A stretch of DNA of 63,736 nucleotides from an uncultured Lachnospiraceae bacterium (GTDB lineage Bacteria > Bacillota > Clostridia > Lachnospirales > Lachnospiraceae): contig CAMXQE010000025.1 in NCBI GenBank assembly GCA_947246015.1, positions 1-63,736 on the forward strand, in the 5' to 3' direction. Below the pieces are notes generated by a model. That model was not told the DNA's origin. It did not search any database and was given only the letters and a program-made list of their open reading frames with translations. Positions 26,030 through 35,727 of this stretch are shown one piece after another; within the stretch, counting starts at the first letter, position 1, and each line of letters begins with the position of its first letter. Both the position numbers and the translations under genes were made by a program.

Positions 26030-27547
26030 ATGAGTGAGAGATATGACCCGGTAACGGGTGAACTGGTAAGTGAGATGCAGGGAGAGGAAACCGGAGGAAC
26101 GGAGCAGGCATCGCAGGAACCCGTGATAACGGAAATATCCGGAACAGGGGCACCGGAGCCGGCGATGCATTTTGACCCTGTGAGCGGGGAAGTGGTGACG
26201 GGGATGGGGAATGCGCCATCCATAAACTTTATGGAACCGCCCAAAAAGCCGGAGGGGAATAAAAATAAGCTGTGGATAGGCGTAGGTATCGTAGTGGCCG
26301 TGCTCGTAGTAATGGTTTCGGCGGCTGCGGCAGCGGCAGTAAAAAGCGGGGCTTTTGTGGACAATTCAGGAAAAGTTCTTCTTGCTTTGGGCAATACCAT
26401 GGCTTACCGGTCGCATCTGGCAGAGGATTTGGCGCCGTTCTTAGTACTTGCAGGGGATGATTATACCCTTGGTATGGAGATGGAAATGCCAGATGAGAAT
26501 GCAAAGCTGGAAATAGAGTACCGTTCCGGCACGTCGGAAAAACAGCTGGAGGGAGGCATTGATATTGCCTATCTGCCAACGATTCATTTTATTGCCGCCG
26601 TGACTCCCGATGAGGTAAAAATACATATCCCGTTTTTGGATAAGCGTATTTTCACTTACAATTATACAGAGGAAAAGACGGGTTACCTTACCGAATTATT
26701 TACGGAGTATGAGCTGGAGGAACTGGATGCCTTTTTCGAAACCCTCTTTTTGGAACAGAAGGAGGAGAGTTTGGGGGAAATTCTGTCAGCTCCCATTTTG
26801 GAATGGTATCAGTCCTTTAAGCTGGAAAAAGTGGCTGCGAAAAAGTTCGAGGTAAACGGAAAGGAAAGAAAATGTGCCGGGTATCAGTTTACCGTTGTGG
26901 CGGAAGATATGGTGGAGCTGATTGAGGAAATGGAGGATATTGTTTTCCGAAATTATCCGGAAGAAATCTATAATCCTTATGAAGATTTTTTTGATGATAT
27001 GTGGTATATCTTCAGTGAAATGCAGGATTTGGATGTGACGTTTTATCTTTACAAAAACCGGGTGGAATGCATTCACGTGGAAGGGGCAGCGGAGGAACTG
27101 GATATTTTATTTGAAAGCGATAAAAAGGGAAATCTGTATATGGAATTTGTTTTCATGGATGAGACAGTCATGGAAATAGAAAGAAACATTACGGATTCCG
27201 TGGAAGAGTGTAACATTTACGGGTATGATTATGACGAATTTTCCCTGGAAATGAGATATGATTTCCGGTCCGGTGATTATACCATTGATATGGAGGATGA
27301 TTATGACGAATTATCCATGAAAGGCAATGTGCAGTCAAATGCCAAAAGTGCATTGGTTTCCATGGAGATAACAGATGATTATGATTATGGCGGTGAACTG
27401 GACTTTCTGATGTCGGTGGAACTGAACTTTCTGATATCGGTGGAAAAAGGCGCATCCATGGAAGCGCTGGAAGGAGAGGAAGTAGATTTGGGAAATATGT
27501 CGGAGGATGACTGGTACGACCTGCTGGATGACCTTTGGTGGTGGTGA
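26030..27547 (+). CDS. Single-pass membrane protein with large acidic extracellular domain
   Basis: 505 residues. The cytoplasmic N-terminus has two copies of a short motif, YDPVTGELV (about 4-12) and FDPVSGEVV (about 47-55). A poly-Ala-rich membrane helix spans about 83-105. About 400 strongly acidic residues follow outside, with many Asp/Glu/Tyr, ending LLDDLWWW. No family could be named with confidence. It lies inside an ABC exporter operon, between the ATPase and permeases, so it may be an accessory or extracellular partner of that exporter. AGAGAGGGAAAAGA precedes ATG 26030. Confidence 0.65.
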   Translation: MSERYDPVTGELVSEMQGEETGGTEQASQEPVITEISGTGAPEPAMHFDPVSGEVVTGMGNAPSINFMEPPKKPEGNKNKLWIGVGIVVAVLVVMVSAAAAAAVKSGAFVDNSGKVLLALGNTMAYRSHLAEDLAPFLVLAGDDYTLGMEMEMPDENAKLEIEYRSGTSEKQLEGGIDIAYLPTIHFIAAVTPDEVKIHIPFLDKRIFTYNYTEEKTGYLTELFTEYELEELDAFFETLFLEQKEESLGEILSAPILEWYQSFKLEKVAAKKFEVNGKERKCAGYQFTVVAEDMVELIEEMEDIVFRNYPEEIYNPYEDFFDDMWYIFSEMQDLDVTFYLYKNRVECIHVEGAAEELDILFESDKKGNLYMEFVFMDETVMEIERNITDSVEECNIYGYDYDEFSLEMRYDFRSGDYTIDMEDDYDELSMKGNVQSNAKSALVSMEITDDYDYGGELDFLMSVELNFLISVEKGASMEALEGEEVDLGNMSEDDWYDLLDDLWWW

Positions 27548-27563
27548 TGAAGACTGCCGCAGT

Positions 27564-28781
27564 ATGGAGAGTAGAGTGAAAACATTTTGCACTTATTTTG
27601 GCCTGGAGTTTAAGAAAAGTATAAAAGTATGGAAGAAATCGGTCCTTGGCATGGCGTTTATGCTTATGATTCTGATTCTCGGCGTGGCTGCGGTAAGCAC
27701 TGTCTTATTGCAGTCACAAGTGTTTCAGATTGTAAATGTGGCGTTGGTGGTTCCCGAAGGGGAGAAAATGACCCGGATGGCGTTGCGCTTCATCGAAAGC
27801 ATGGACAGTGTGAAAAGTGTCTGTAAGTTCGAATATATGGAGAAGGATACGGCAATGCGGGCGCTGCAGGAGGGAGAGGTAGAGGCAGTCATCGATTTGC
27901 CGGAGAATTTTTATGAGGATGTGGACAATGGAACTAATACGCCTGCCGATATTTATTTTCCGGAGAAGACGGCGCTGCGTGTGGAACTGTTCCGTGAGCT
28001 GCTTTCGGACGGGGTATCCATGCTTCAGACCGCAGAAGCGGGGGTGTATGCTGCTTTGAGCATTGCGGATGAATATCAGGCTTTGGAAGGAAAGAACCAA
28101 ATCGGAAATCAGGTAGCTTTGCTCTATATGGAAGAGGTCATGAAGCGGGACGGGATTTTTGATAAATCAGTATGTTCTCCTTTAGGCACGGTGGATTTCG
28201 GGCAGTATTACTATTCGGCCATGGTGCTTTTGGCGCTGCTTATGGGAGGTTTGAATTTCGGTTTTCTGTATCAGAAGCAGAGCCGGATTGTGGCAGGAAA
28301 ACTGGCTGTTTATGGAATGGGGAAATGGAAAATGTCTTTGGCAAAGGTATTTGTCATGACCGGAATTTTGTGGCTTTGCAGTCTGATATTGTATTTGGCG
28401 GCCTGTGCGGTGTCCGCAGTATTTTCACTTGATTTTCTGCGCTTTCATTTTAGAGCCGTATGCGGGCTGCTTCTGCTCTGTGCCGCTATCGCCGCTTATT
28501 TCCATGCAGTGTATGCACTGGCAGGAAACAGTCTGCAGGGGGCGGCAGTGGTTTTGGCGATGAATCTTGTTATGGTAATCGGTTCGGGACTTCTGGTGCC
28601 TGCGGCATATCTGCCGGATATCGTCAGGAAGATTGGAGAGTGGATGCCGTTAAGTGCATGGAGCAGCTATCATCTGAATCTGATGTTCGGAACGGTTTCC
28701 CTGAAAGAAATGCTCCAGCTGCTTGGGCTGTGTGCAGCCGGAACGGGGATAGGAGCGGTATCTTTATGGAAAAATATTTGA
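27564..28781 (+). CDS. ABC-2 type transporter permease
   Basis: About 405 residues. TM1 (about 32-53) is followed by an extracytoplasmic domain of about 180 residues with VALVVPEGEKM and EVEAVIDLPENFY, the mark of ABC-2/YhgE-like exporters. Five or six C-terminal helices complete it. ATG 27564 or GTG 27576 (GGAGAG, 5 nt) could be the start. Overlaps the next permease gene by 16 nt. Works with the ATPase encoded at 25092; substrate unknown. Confidence 0.82.
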   Translation: MESRVKTFCTYFGLEFKKSIKVWKKSVLGMAFMLMILILGVAAVSTVLLQSQVFQIVNVALVVPEGEKMTRMALRFIESMDSVKSVCKFEYMEKDTAMRALQEGEVEAVIDLPENFYEDVDNGTNTPADIYFPEKTALRVELFRELLSDGVSMLQTAEAGVYAALSIADEYQALEGKNQIGNQVALLYMEEVMKRDGIFDKSVCSPLGTVDFGQYYYSAMVLLALLMGGLNFGFLYQKQSRIVAGKLAVYGMGKWKMSLAKVFVMTGILWLCSLILYLAACAVSAVFSLDFLRFHFRAVCGLLLLCAAIAAYFHAVYALAGNSLQGAAVVLAMNLVMVIGSGLLVPAAYLPDIVRKIGEWMPLSAWSSYHLNLMFGTVSLKEMLQLLGLCAAGTGIGAVSLWKNI

Positions 28782-29821
28782 TTTGGTACAGGCTTTGGTT
28801 AAAATCATATGGCAGGAAGCCGTCTTACTGGCTGCAGACGGCGGGGATGGTACTTCTGCTTTGGGTACTCTCTTCTATTTCGGTTCCGGACAGCGGGAAT
28901 GTTACAGTAGGTATCTGTCATAAAGGAGATGGTTATGCCGGGCAGATAGCGGAGAAGCTGTCAGAAGGGGACAGTATATTTTCTTTCCGCATATATGAAG
29001 GGGAGGAAGAACTGTACCGGGATGTAACCGCGGGGAAAGCGGAGTGCGGTTTCCTTTTTTCAGAAGACTTTGAGGACAGAATCAAAAGCGGCAGTCTGAA
29101 GGAAGCTGTCACTTATATCTGTACCCCGTTTACGGCGAAGGGGGAAGTGGCAAGGGAAACGGTGTATTCCGCACTGCTGCAGGTTTACAGCGGAGAAATC
29201 TTAAAGAAAAGCGAAGCGGAACTGTATGGGGATGCCGATACGGAAAGAACGGCGGCACTTTTGGAGCGGAACCGGTTTTATCAGGAGGGAAATCAGGTAT
29301 TCCGTCTGGAGATGGAATCCGTGGATACCGGATACGGAGAAGCGGATGGAAGGGCTGAAACACAGGTTTATCCTGTGCAGGGAATGCTTGGGCTGTTTAT
29401 ATTTACAGTGATGTTTCTGTCATACGGAAGAAAATTTGAGACGGGCGGCGCTGCGGTCGAAAGGGCATTAAACAGGGCGGAGCGGAGAATATACGGATAT
29501 ATGGGAATACTCGCAGCGGGAACCCTGCCGGCGATGGCGGGAATGGGAGTGCTTTGGTTAGGAAAGGGGACGGAAGGGCTGTTCGGAGAGCTGCTGCTCA
29601 TGCTGCTGTTTTTAGTGGTAAGCGGTATATGGATTCTGGCAGTGTGCAGCCTGATGCGCCGGAGTACTTCTTTTTTGCCGGGGATTGTGGTGATGACGGT
29701 GGCCAATCTTTTGATATGTCCGGTATTTGCGGACGGGAGTATGTATATTCCGTCATTGAAATATGTAAGCTGCCTGTTTCCTTTGGGAATTTACCTGCGT
29801 ATGCATGGGCTGTTTTTATAA
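28766..29821 (+). CDS. ABC-2 type transporter permease, second subunit
   Basis: 351 residues. Same plan as the upstream permease: TM1 (about 23-41), an extracytoplasmic domain with YEGEEELYRDVTAGKAECGF, and a block of C-terminal helices beginning VYPVQGMLGLFIFTVMFLSY. ATG 28766 is chosen because AGGAG lies upstream inside the previous gene. The two permeases probably form a heterodimer. Confidence 0.82.
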   Translation: MEKYLIWYRLWLKSYGRKPSYWLQTAGMVLLLWVLSSISVPDSGNVTVGICHKGDGYAGQIAEKLSEGDSIFSFRIYEGEEELYRDVTAGKAECGFLFSEDFEDRIKSGSLKEAVTYICTPFTAKGEVARETVYSALLQVYSGEILKKSEAELYGDADTERTAALLERNRFYQEGNQVFRLEMESVDTGYGEADGRAETQVYPVQGMLGLFIFTVMFLSYGRKFETGGAAVERALNRAERRIYGYMGILAAGTLPAMAGMGVLWLGKGTEGLFGELLLMLLFLVVSGIWILAVCSLMRRSTSFLPGIVVMTVANLLICPVFADGSMYIPSLKYVSCLFPLGIYLRMHGLFL

Positions 29822-29911
29822 AAAAGCAGGTATGGAAACCGGTGTCTGCTAATATGCAGCCGGCAGGGTATCTGTGAAACATGGGTTTTGTGGTTAGGAG
29901 TTTGAGGAAAG

Positions 29912-31291
29912 ATGGAAGACAAGAAAAAATTATATTTGTTTGAGCAGGCGCCTATATCAAAAGCGGTACTGTCTATGGCAGTGCCGACGGTCATTAGTTC
30001 GCTTGTTATGGTGATTTACAATCTGGCGGATACTTATTTTGTGGGGATGCTGAATAATCCCGTACAGAATGCGGCGGTTACGCTTGCAGCCCCTGTTCTG
30101 CTGGCATTTAATGCTATTAATAACCTGTTCGGCGTGGGGAGTTCCAGTATGATGAGCCGTGCGCTGGGGGCAAAGGACTATGATACGGTGCGCAGGGTTT
30201 CGGTCTTTGGTTTTTATTGTACGGTTTTGGGCAGCTTTCTTTTTTCCCTGCTGTGCACGGTCTTTAAGAATCCTTTGCTGGTACTTTTGGGAACGGATGC
30301 CCAGACATATGCGGCGACAGGGGAATATCTGAAATGGACGGTGCTTTATGGCGCTATGCCGGCGATTCTGAATGTGGTGATGGCGTATATGGTGCGTTCC
30401 GAAGGAAGCACGCTTCATGCGAGCATCGGGACGATGAGCGGCTGTGTGCTGAATATTATACTGGACCCGATTTTCATTTTGCCGCAGGGACTGAACATGG
30501 GTGCGGCAGGGGCAGGGCTTGCTACCTTTTTATCGAACTGTGCGGCGTGTGTCTATTTCTTTGTCCTGCTGTTTGTTAAACGGAAGAATACGTATGTATG
30601 CATCAATCCGAAACTGTTCCGGTTCCGGAAGGAAGTCGTTATGGGAATCTGCGGGGTGGGAATCCCGGCTGCCATTCAGAATCTTTTAAATGTGACGGGC
30701 ATGACGGTGCTGAATAATTTTACTTCTGCTTTCGGTGCAGATGCAGTGGCGGCAATGGGAATCGCACAAAAGCTGAACATGGTGCCGATGAATGTTGCCT
30801 TTGGCTTTACCCAGGGGGTTATGCCGCTTATCAGCTATAATTATGCTTCGGGTAATGGGAAACGGATGAAGCAGACCATTGTTTTTTCAGGAAAAAGTAC
30901 GATTTCTTTTCTGGTGTTGATTTCTGCATGTTTTTATGCAGGGGCGGGTTTCTGGATGCGTCTGTTTATTCAGAATGAGAGCATTGTATCTTACGGAACC
31001 AGTTTCCTGCGGGGCATGTGTCTGGGATTGCCGTTTCTTTGCATGGACTTTCTGGCAGTCGGGGTGTTTCAGGCTGTGGGAATGGGGAAAAAGGCATTTT
31101 TCTTTGCGATTTTACGGAAGATTATTATGGAGATACCTGCCCTTGTGATTTTGAATATGCTGTTCCCGCTTTACGGGCTTGCTTATGCGCAGGCAGTAAC
31201 GGAGGTGATACTGGCGGCTGCGGCTGTGCTTGTATTGCGCGGGATGTTCCGGAAACTGCCGCAGGGTGGAAAGTGTGAAAAGAAGTTCTAA
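29912..31291 (+). CDS. MATE family efflux transporter
   Basis: 459 residues with twelve predicted helices in two halves, starting PISKAVLSMAVPTVISSLVM and including VGSSSMMSRALGAKD, as in Na+- or H+-coupled MATE pumps such as NorM/DinF. It would export cationic drugs or metabolites. The last codons and the stop (KCEKKF) are supplied by a 60-bp palindromic repeat, so the natural C-terminus may have been replaced. GAGGAAAG precedes ATG 29912. Confidence 0.92.
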   Translation: MEDKKKLYLFEQAPISKAVLSMAVPTVISSLVMVIYNLADTYFVGMLNNPVQNAAVTLAAPVLLAFNAINNLFGVGSSSMMSRALGAKDYDTVRRVSVFGFYCTVLGSFLFSLLCTVFKNPLLVLLGTDAQTYAATGEYLKWTVLYGAMPAILNVVMAYMVRSEGSTLHASIGTMSGCVLNIILDPIFILPQGLNMGAAGAGLATFLSNCAACVYFFVLLFVKRKNTYVCINPKLFRFRKEVVMGICGVGIPAAIQNLLNVTGMTVLNNFTSAFGADAVAAMGIAQKLNMVPMNVAFGFTQGVMPLISYNYASGNGKRMKQTIVFSGKSTISFLVLISACFYAGAGFWMRLFIQNESIVSYGTSFLRGMCLGLPFLCMDFLAVGVFQAVGMGKKAFFFAILRKIIMEIPALVILNMLFPLYGLAYAQAVTEVILAAAAVLVLRGMFRKLPQGGKCEKKF

Positions 31292-31332
31292 GGCGTCAAA
31301 GAACGCCGCCTAAGAACATCTAAGTTTCACAC
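31273..31332. repeat. 60-bp palindromic repeat, copy 1
   Basis: Outer arms GTGTGAAA (31273-31280) and TTTCACAC (31325-31332), inner arms GTTCTAAGGCG (31285-31295) and CGCCTAAGAAC (31307-31317, one mismatch). It contains the stop codon of the MATE gene. A near-identical copy is at 33545-33604. Confidence 0.85.
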
Positions 31333-31333
31333 C

Positions 31334-31391
31334 GAAGAATGCATAAAACGTGCATTCTTCCATTGAGTGTTTGCGCTGCATTCACAAACTT
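31334..31391 (+). repeat. Decayed leader-type hairpin repeat
   Basis: GAAGAATGCA (31334-31343) pairs with TGCATTCTTC (31351-31360), followed by a GTTTG...CGCTGCAT...CACAAACTT segment like the second hairpin of the repeats at 47731 and 52951. Confidence 0.5.
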
Positions 31392-32421
31392 CTCTTTTTT
31401 TAAAAATCTGTTAAAAGACCAGCCGTATGTAGAGCTTGCCTATATGACAGGCGTGCTTCCGATTGCGAAATATTCCAGCGGTTCGGAGTTAAATATGTTC
31501 AAGGAATATAATTTTATGAATGACCATGTCTATGACGCATATTTCGGTTTCTGTGAGGATGAGGTTAAAATGCTCTGTAACCGGAAAGATAATGGGGTAA
31601 GTTATGAAGAATTGGAGTATTGGTATGATGGTTATTATCTGGGCGACGGAGGACATTTGTTTAATCCGAGGTCTGTGAATTATGCTTTAATTGACGGTGT
31701 ATGTTTAAACTACTGGACAGAGACAGGACCCATGAATGAAATCGCGGACTATATTGAATATAATACGGCAGCGGTGAGGGAGGATATTGTCAAAATGGTT
31801 GCGGGAATACCTGTGGAAGCGGATTTGCAGGGATACAGTGCGTCAGAAGGACAGCTTTATACAAGGGATGAAATCCTTTCAGCTATGGTAGTCTTTGGAT
31901 TTTTGTCCTATCATGACGGGATTCTCCGGATTCCGAACCGGGAGCTGATGGAAAAATACCAGCGTGTTCTGATGCGGGAAAGTATGGACGGGGTGAAGGA
32001 AATCGTAGAGGACTCTAAAAAGATGCTGGAAGCCACACTTGCATCTGATTCCTGTACAGTGGCAAAGCTGCTGGAAAAGGTGCATGACAGGGAGATTCCA
32101 TTTTTGCAGTATAGCGATGAAAATTCCCTTTCCTGTGTCATTACGTTATGTTATCTGTATGCGAGGAAAGATTATTGGGTGGAACGTGAAGCGAAAAGCG
32201 GCAAGGGATTTTGCGACTATATGTTTCTGCCAAAGAAAAGCGGAAAACCCGCAGTGATACTGGAATTGAAGGTGGATGACAGCTGCGGGGCGGCGATTGC
32301 GCAGATGAAGGAGAAAAAATATACAGAGAAAGCAAAAAAGTATACAGATGAGATTTTACTGGTGGGGATAAGCTATGACAGGACGGCGAAGAAGCATAGC
32401 TGTATCATTGAAAAAGTATAA
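31339..32421 (+). pseudogene. 5'-truncated AAA-ATPase-like/PD-(D/E)XK protein
   Basis: From about 31408 the frame encodes the second half of the AAA-ATPase_like plus PDDEXK_9 (DUF1703) family: YMTGVLPIAKYSSGSELNMF, YDGYYLGDGGHLFNPRSVNY, and the C-terminal nuclease-like core GFCDYMFLPKKSGKPAVILE with LELKVDD. The AAA half with the RPRRFGKT loop is missing. The first 23 codons are repeat DNA, so the start at 31339 is an accident of the palindromic repeats at the truncation point. The intact relative is at 35728. Confidence 0.8.
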
Positions 32422-32575
32422 CTGGTTACGGTTTTAATATGAAAGTTATTAGAAAAAGAAAATAGAAAAAAAGTAGAAAAAAGGAAAAGTAGAAAAAATA
32501 GAGAAATAGAAAAAATAGAAAAATAGAGAAATAAAAAATTAGAAAAACAGGGCAAAGAAAGGAAGGGAAGCAGAT
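32422..32575. repeat. A-rich low-complexity tract (TAGAAAAA repeats)
   Basis: From about 32452 to 32551 the plus strand is nearly all A and G, built from repeated TAGAAAAA, TAGAGAAA and AGTAGAAAA units. No gene. It leads into the ribosome site of the oxidoreductase gene. Confidence 0.7.
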
Positions 32576-33550
32576 ATGAAAATCGGTATTTTAGGCACAG
32601 GAGGAATTGTGAAAGCGACAGTGCCGACGCTAAAACGTTTGGAGAATGCAGAGTGCTATGCCATTGCATCCCGTACCATGGAGCGTGCAAGGCAGGCAGC
32701 GGAGGAATATGGTTTTGCAAAGGCATACGGCAGTTATGAAGAACTGGCGGCGGACCCGGAGGTGGAACTTGTTTATATAGCAACACCCCATTCCTGCCAT
32801 TATGAGGAGATGAAACTCTGTATTCGTCATAAAAAGCCTGTATTGTGTGAAAAAGCGTTTACCATGAACAGCGGGCAGGCGAAGGAAATCAGGGAGCTGG
32901 CGGCAGAGGCGGGAGTGTTTATAGCAGAGGCAATCTGGACCAGATACATGCCTTCCCGTAAACTGATACAGGAATTGCTGGATGGCGGAATCATAGGGAA
33001 GGTGTCTGTGCTGACGGCAAATCTTTCCTATCCTATCAGCGGGAAGCAGAGAATCCTTGCACCGGAACTGGCGGGCGGCGCTTTGCTGGATGTGGGCGTG
33101 TATGGACTGAATTTTGCCGTGATGCATTTCGGCGGGGAAATCGAGCGCATAGAATCCTCTGTTCAATTTACGGATACCGGTGTGGACGGAATGGAGAGCA
33201 TTACTTTATTTTATAAAGACGGACGGATGGCAGTCCTGACCCACGGCATCTACGGGCGGTCTGACCGCAAAGGGATTTTCTACGGGGAAAAAGGATATAT
33301 GGTAGTGGAAAATATCAACAATCCTCAGAGCATTTCCGTTTTTGATACGGATGATAATCTGGTGCAGCGCGTGGAAGTGCCGGAACAAATCAGCGGATAT
33401 GAATATGAATTTCTGGAATGCATGGAACGTATCGGAAAAGGTGAGACGGAGAGCAGTTCCATGCCTTTGGAAGACAGTATCTTTGTCATGGGTCTGATGG
33501 ATTCCATACGAAAGGACTGGGGGCTGGTTTATCCGCAGGAGAAAGTGTGA
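32576..33550 (+). CDS. Gfo/Idh/MocA family oxidoreductase
   Basis: 324 residues. Rossmann fold with MKIGILGTGGIV at the N-terminus, followed by VYIATPHSCH, KPVLCEKAFTMN (the conserved EK-x-P-like dinucleotide-site lysine region) and GGALLDVGVYGLNF, then the C-terminal beta-sheet domain. Such enzymes use NAD(P) to oxidise or reduce sugars, inositols or dihydrodiols. The exact substrate is not predictable. The stop codon TGA is part of the second 60-bp palindromic repeat. Confidence 0.9.
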   Translation: MKIGILGTGGIVKATVPTLKRLENAECYAIASRTMERARQAAEEYGFAKAYGSYEELAADPEVELVYIATPHSCHYEEMKLCIRHKKPVLCEKAFTMNSGQAKEIRELAAEAGVFIAEAIWTRYMPSRKLIQELLDGGIIGKVSVLTANLSYPISGKQRILAPELAGGALLDVGVYGLNFAVMHFGGEIERIESSVQFTDTGVDGMESITLFYKDGRMAVLTHGIYGRSDRKGIFYGEKGYMVVENINNPQSISVFDTDDNLVQRVEVPEQISGYEYEFLECMERIGKGETESSSMPLEDSIFVMGLMDSIRKDWGLVYPQEKV

Positions 33551-33604
33551 AAAGAAGTTCTAAGGCGTCAAAAAACGCCGCCTAAGAACATCTAAGTTTT
33601 ACAC
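33545..33604. repeat. 60-bp palindromic repeat, copy 2
   Basis: Near-identical to 31273-31332: GTGTGAAA (33545), the same inner arms around AAGGCG...CGCC, and TTTTACAC (33597-33604). It provides the stop codon of the oxidoreductase gene. Confidence 0.85.
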
Positions 33605-33607
33605 CTG

Positions 33608-33666
33608 ATTGTTTGTGCCGCTGAAGCGGCATGACTGGAAGATTGAAAGAATTGCATTCTTTCAAC
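33608..33666 (+). repeat. Leader-type hairpin repeat upstream of deoB
   Basis: TTGAAAGAAT (33643-33652), TGC, ATTCTTTCAA (33656-33665) is a perfect 10-bp hairpin, preceded by a GTTTGTGCCGCTGAAGCGGC stem. The same TTGAAAGAAT palindrome occurs at 62947-62969. Confidence 0.65.
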
Positions 33667-33771
33667 CTTGGGTAATGGAGCATGGTTATAGAAATGAAAA
33701 ACGTAGCAGTCAAGCCTTTGCAGTAAGTACAAAGATTTAGGGCATGTATCATAGAGGATGGGAGGATTAGA

Positions 33772-34962
33772 ATGAAGCATTTCAAACGTATTTTTACCAT
33801 TGTGATTGATTCCTTAGGTGTGGGAGAGATGGAGGATGCGGCGGCATACGGCGATGCCGGGACGGACACTTTGGGGCATATTGCGGCTTCCGTGAAGGAA
33901 CTGCGGATTCCGAATCTGCAAAAGCTGGGAATGGCAAATCTGCATTCCATGACAGGAGTGTCACCTGTGGAGGAGCCGTCAGGGTATTATATGAAACTGA
34001 AAGAGGCGAGTACCGGAAAGGATACCATGACCGGACATTGGGAAATGATGGGACTTCATATTACCAAACCGTTCCGTACGTTTACGGAAACCGGATTCCC
34101 GCAGGAGCTGATTGACGAATTGTCCCAAAAGACAGGGAGAACGATTATCGGCAATAAGAGCGCCAGCGGGACGGAGATACTGGAAGAACTGGCAGAAGAA
34201 GAAATTGCCACCGGACATATGATTGTTTACACGTCGGCGGATTCGGTGCTGCAAATCTGCGGAAATGAAGAAACCTTCGGGCTGGAGGAATTATACCGCT
34301 GCTGCGAAATCGCAAGAGAGATTACGATGAAAGACGAGTGGAAGGTAGGGCGGGTGATTGCAAGACCTTATGTGGGAAGGAAAAAGGGGGAATTTAAGCG
34401 TACCAGCAACCGCCACGATTATGCCCTGAAACCATATGGAAGAACGGCTTTGAATGTATTGAAAGATGCCGGGCTGGATGTGATTTCCGTAGGAAAGATT
34501 TTTGATATATTTGACGGGGAAGGACTGACGGAGTCCAACAAGTCCAAAAGCTCGGTACACGGAATGGAGCAGACGATAGAGATAGCAGAGAGGGAGTTTA
34601 ACGGGCTGTGCTATGTGAACCTGGTGGATTTTGACGCTTTGTGGGGACACCGCAGGAATGTGGAGGGCTATGCGAAGGAGCTGGAGCAGTTTGATGAGAA
34701 ACTTGGGATTTTGCTTGGGAAGCTGCGTGAGGATGACCTGTTAATCATTACGGCAGACCACGGCAACGACCCCACCCACACAGGGACAGACCATACAAGG
34801 GAAAAAGTGCCGTTTCTGGTATACTCCCCATCCATGGAAGGGGCGGGAGCGCTTCCGGAGGAGGAAAGTTTTGCGGTAGTCGGGGCAACCATAGCGGATA
34901 ATTTCGGGCTGGAAATGCCGGAAGGGACCATAGGGCATTCGGTGCTTGGGAAGCTGCGGTAA
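33772..34962 (+). CDS. deoB: Phosphopentomutase
   Basis: 396 residues of the alkaline-phosphatase-superfamily mutase: metal ligands in [11 protein letters not shown] and [20 protein letters not shown], the phospho-acceptor region [15 protein letters not shown], and the cap [15 protein letters not shown]. It interconverts ribose/deoxyribose 1- and 5-phosphates in nucleoside salvage. GGAGGATTAGA precedes ATG 33772. deoC follows after 39 bp, so the two form a deoxyribose breakdown operon. Confidence 0.96.
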   Translation: MKHFKRIFTIVIDSLGVGEMEDAAAYGDAGTDTLGHIAASVKELRIPNLQKLGMANLHSMTGVSPVEEPSGYYMKLKEASTGKDTMTGHWEMMGLHITKPFRTFTETGFPQELIDELSQKTGRTIIGNKSASGTEILEELAEEEIATGHMIVYTSADSVLQICGNEETFGLEELYRCCEIAREITMKDEWKVGRVIARPYVGRKKGEFKRTSNRHDYALKPYGRTALNVLKDAGLDVISVGKIFDIFDGEGLTESNKSKSSVHGMEQTIEIAEREFNGLCYVNLVDFDALWGHRRNVEGYAKELEQFDEKLGILLGKLREDDLLIITADHGNDPTHTGTDHTREKVPFLVYSPSMEGAGALPEEESFAVVGATIADNFGLEMPEGTIGHSVLGKLR

Positions 34963-35001
34963 GGAGGATTTTATATTAGATTCATGGCAGAAAGGAAAAA
35001 T

Positions 35002-35661
35002 ATGGACAGAAAAGAGATATTAAAAAAAGTAGACCATACGCTGTTGGCTCAGACAGCAGCATGGGAGGAGATTCGCAGGATTTTGGATGACGGGATGAAA
35101 TATGGGACGGCATCTGCATGTATTCCGGCGGCTTATGTGAAGCGGGCGGCAGAATATGTGGAAGGGAAGCTGCCCATTTGTACAGTGATTGGGTTCCCTA
35201 ACGGTTACAGTACGGCGGCGGTAAAAGTATTTGAAACAAAGGATGCCGTGGCAAACGGGGCTGCGGAAATTGATATGGTAATAAATATCGGCGCTTTAAA
35301 GGACAAAAGGTATGGGGAGATTACGGAGGAAATCCGTCAGGTGCATGAAGCCTGCGGCGGGAAAATCCTGAAAGTGATTATCGAGACCTGCCTGCTGACG
35401 GACGGGGAAAAGAAGAAGATGTGCGAAATCGTAACGGATGCAGGGGCGGAATTTATCAAAACCTCCACCGGATTTTCAACTGCAGGAGCGACATTTGCGG
35501 ATGTGGCGCTGATGCGGGAATATGTGGGAAAGAATGTGAAAATAAAGGCAGCAGGCGGGATTTCTTCGTTTGAGGATGCGGAGGAGTTTATCCGTCTGGG
35601 AGCGGACCGGCTGGGAACCAGCCGGTTGGTGAAGCTGATGGAAACAGTCGAAAACAGTTAG
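35002..35661 (+). CDS. deoC: Deoxyribose-phosphate aldolase
   Basis: 219 residues. TIM-barrel class I aldolase with the Schiff-base lysine in FIKTSTGFS (K153), the second conserved lysine in IKAAGGISS, and VDHTLLAQ and VIGFPNGY motifs. It splits deoxyribose-5-phosphate to glyceraldehyde-3-phosphate and acetaldehyde, completing the DeoB step. ATG 35002 with AAGGAAAAAT is preferred to ATG 34984. Confidence 0.96.
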   Translation: MDRKEILKKVDHTLLAQTAAWEEIRRILDDGMKYGTASACIPAAYVKRAAEYVEGKLPICTVIGFPNGYSTAAVKVFETKDAVANGAAEIDMVINIGALKDKRYGEITEEIRQVHEACGGKILKVIIETCLLTDGEKKKMCEIVTDAGAEFIKTSTGFSTAGATFADVALMREYVGKNVKIKAAGGISSFEDAEEFIRLGADRLGTSRLVKLMETVENS

Positions 35662-35727
35662 AGTGTGTGCAGTTCTGATACTGTTATGTTAGTGCAGAGA
35701 AAAGAGGATAAGGAGGCAGGCTGTGGT

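Noticed and set aside
25878..26400. Minus-strand frames over the 103-bp repeat
   Set aside because: They repeat the same translated palindrome and run antisense to the supported gene at 26030.
28460..28765. Long N-terminal extension of the second ABC-2 permease
   Set aside because: It lies wholly within the first permease in another frame; ATG 28766 begins the conserved membrane segment and has AGGAG upstream.
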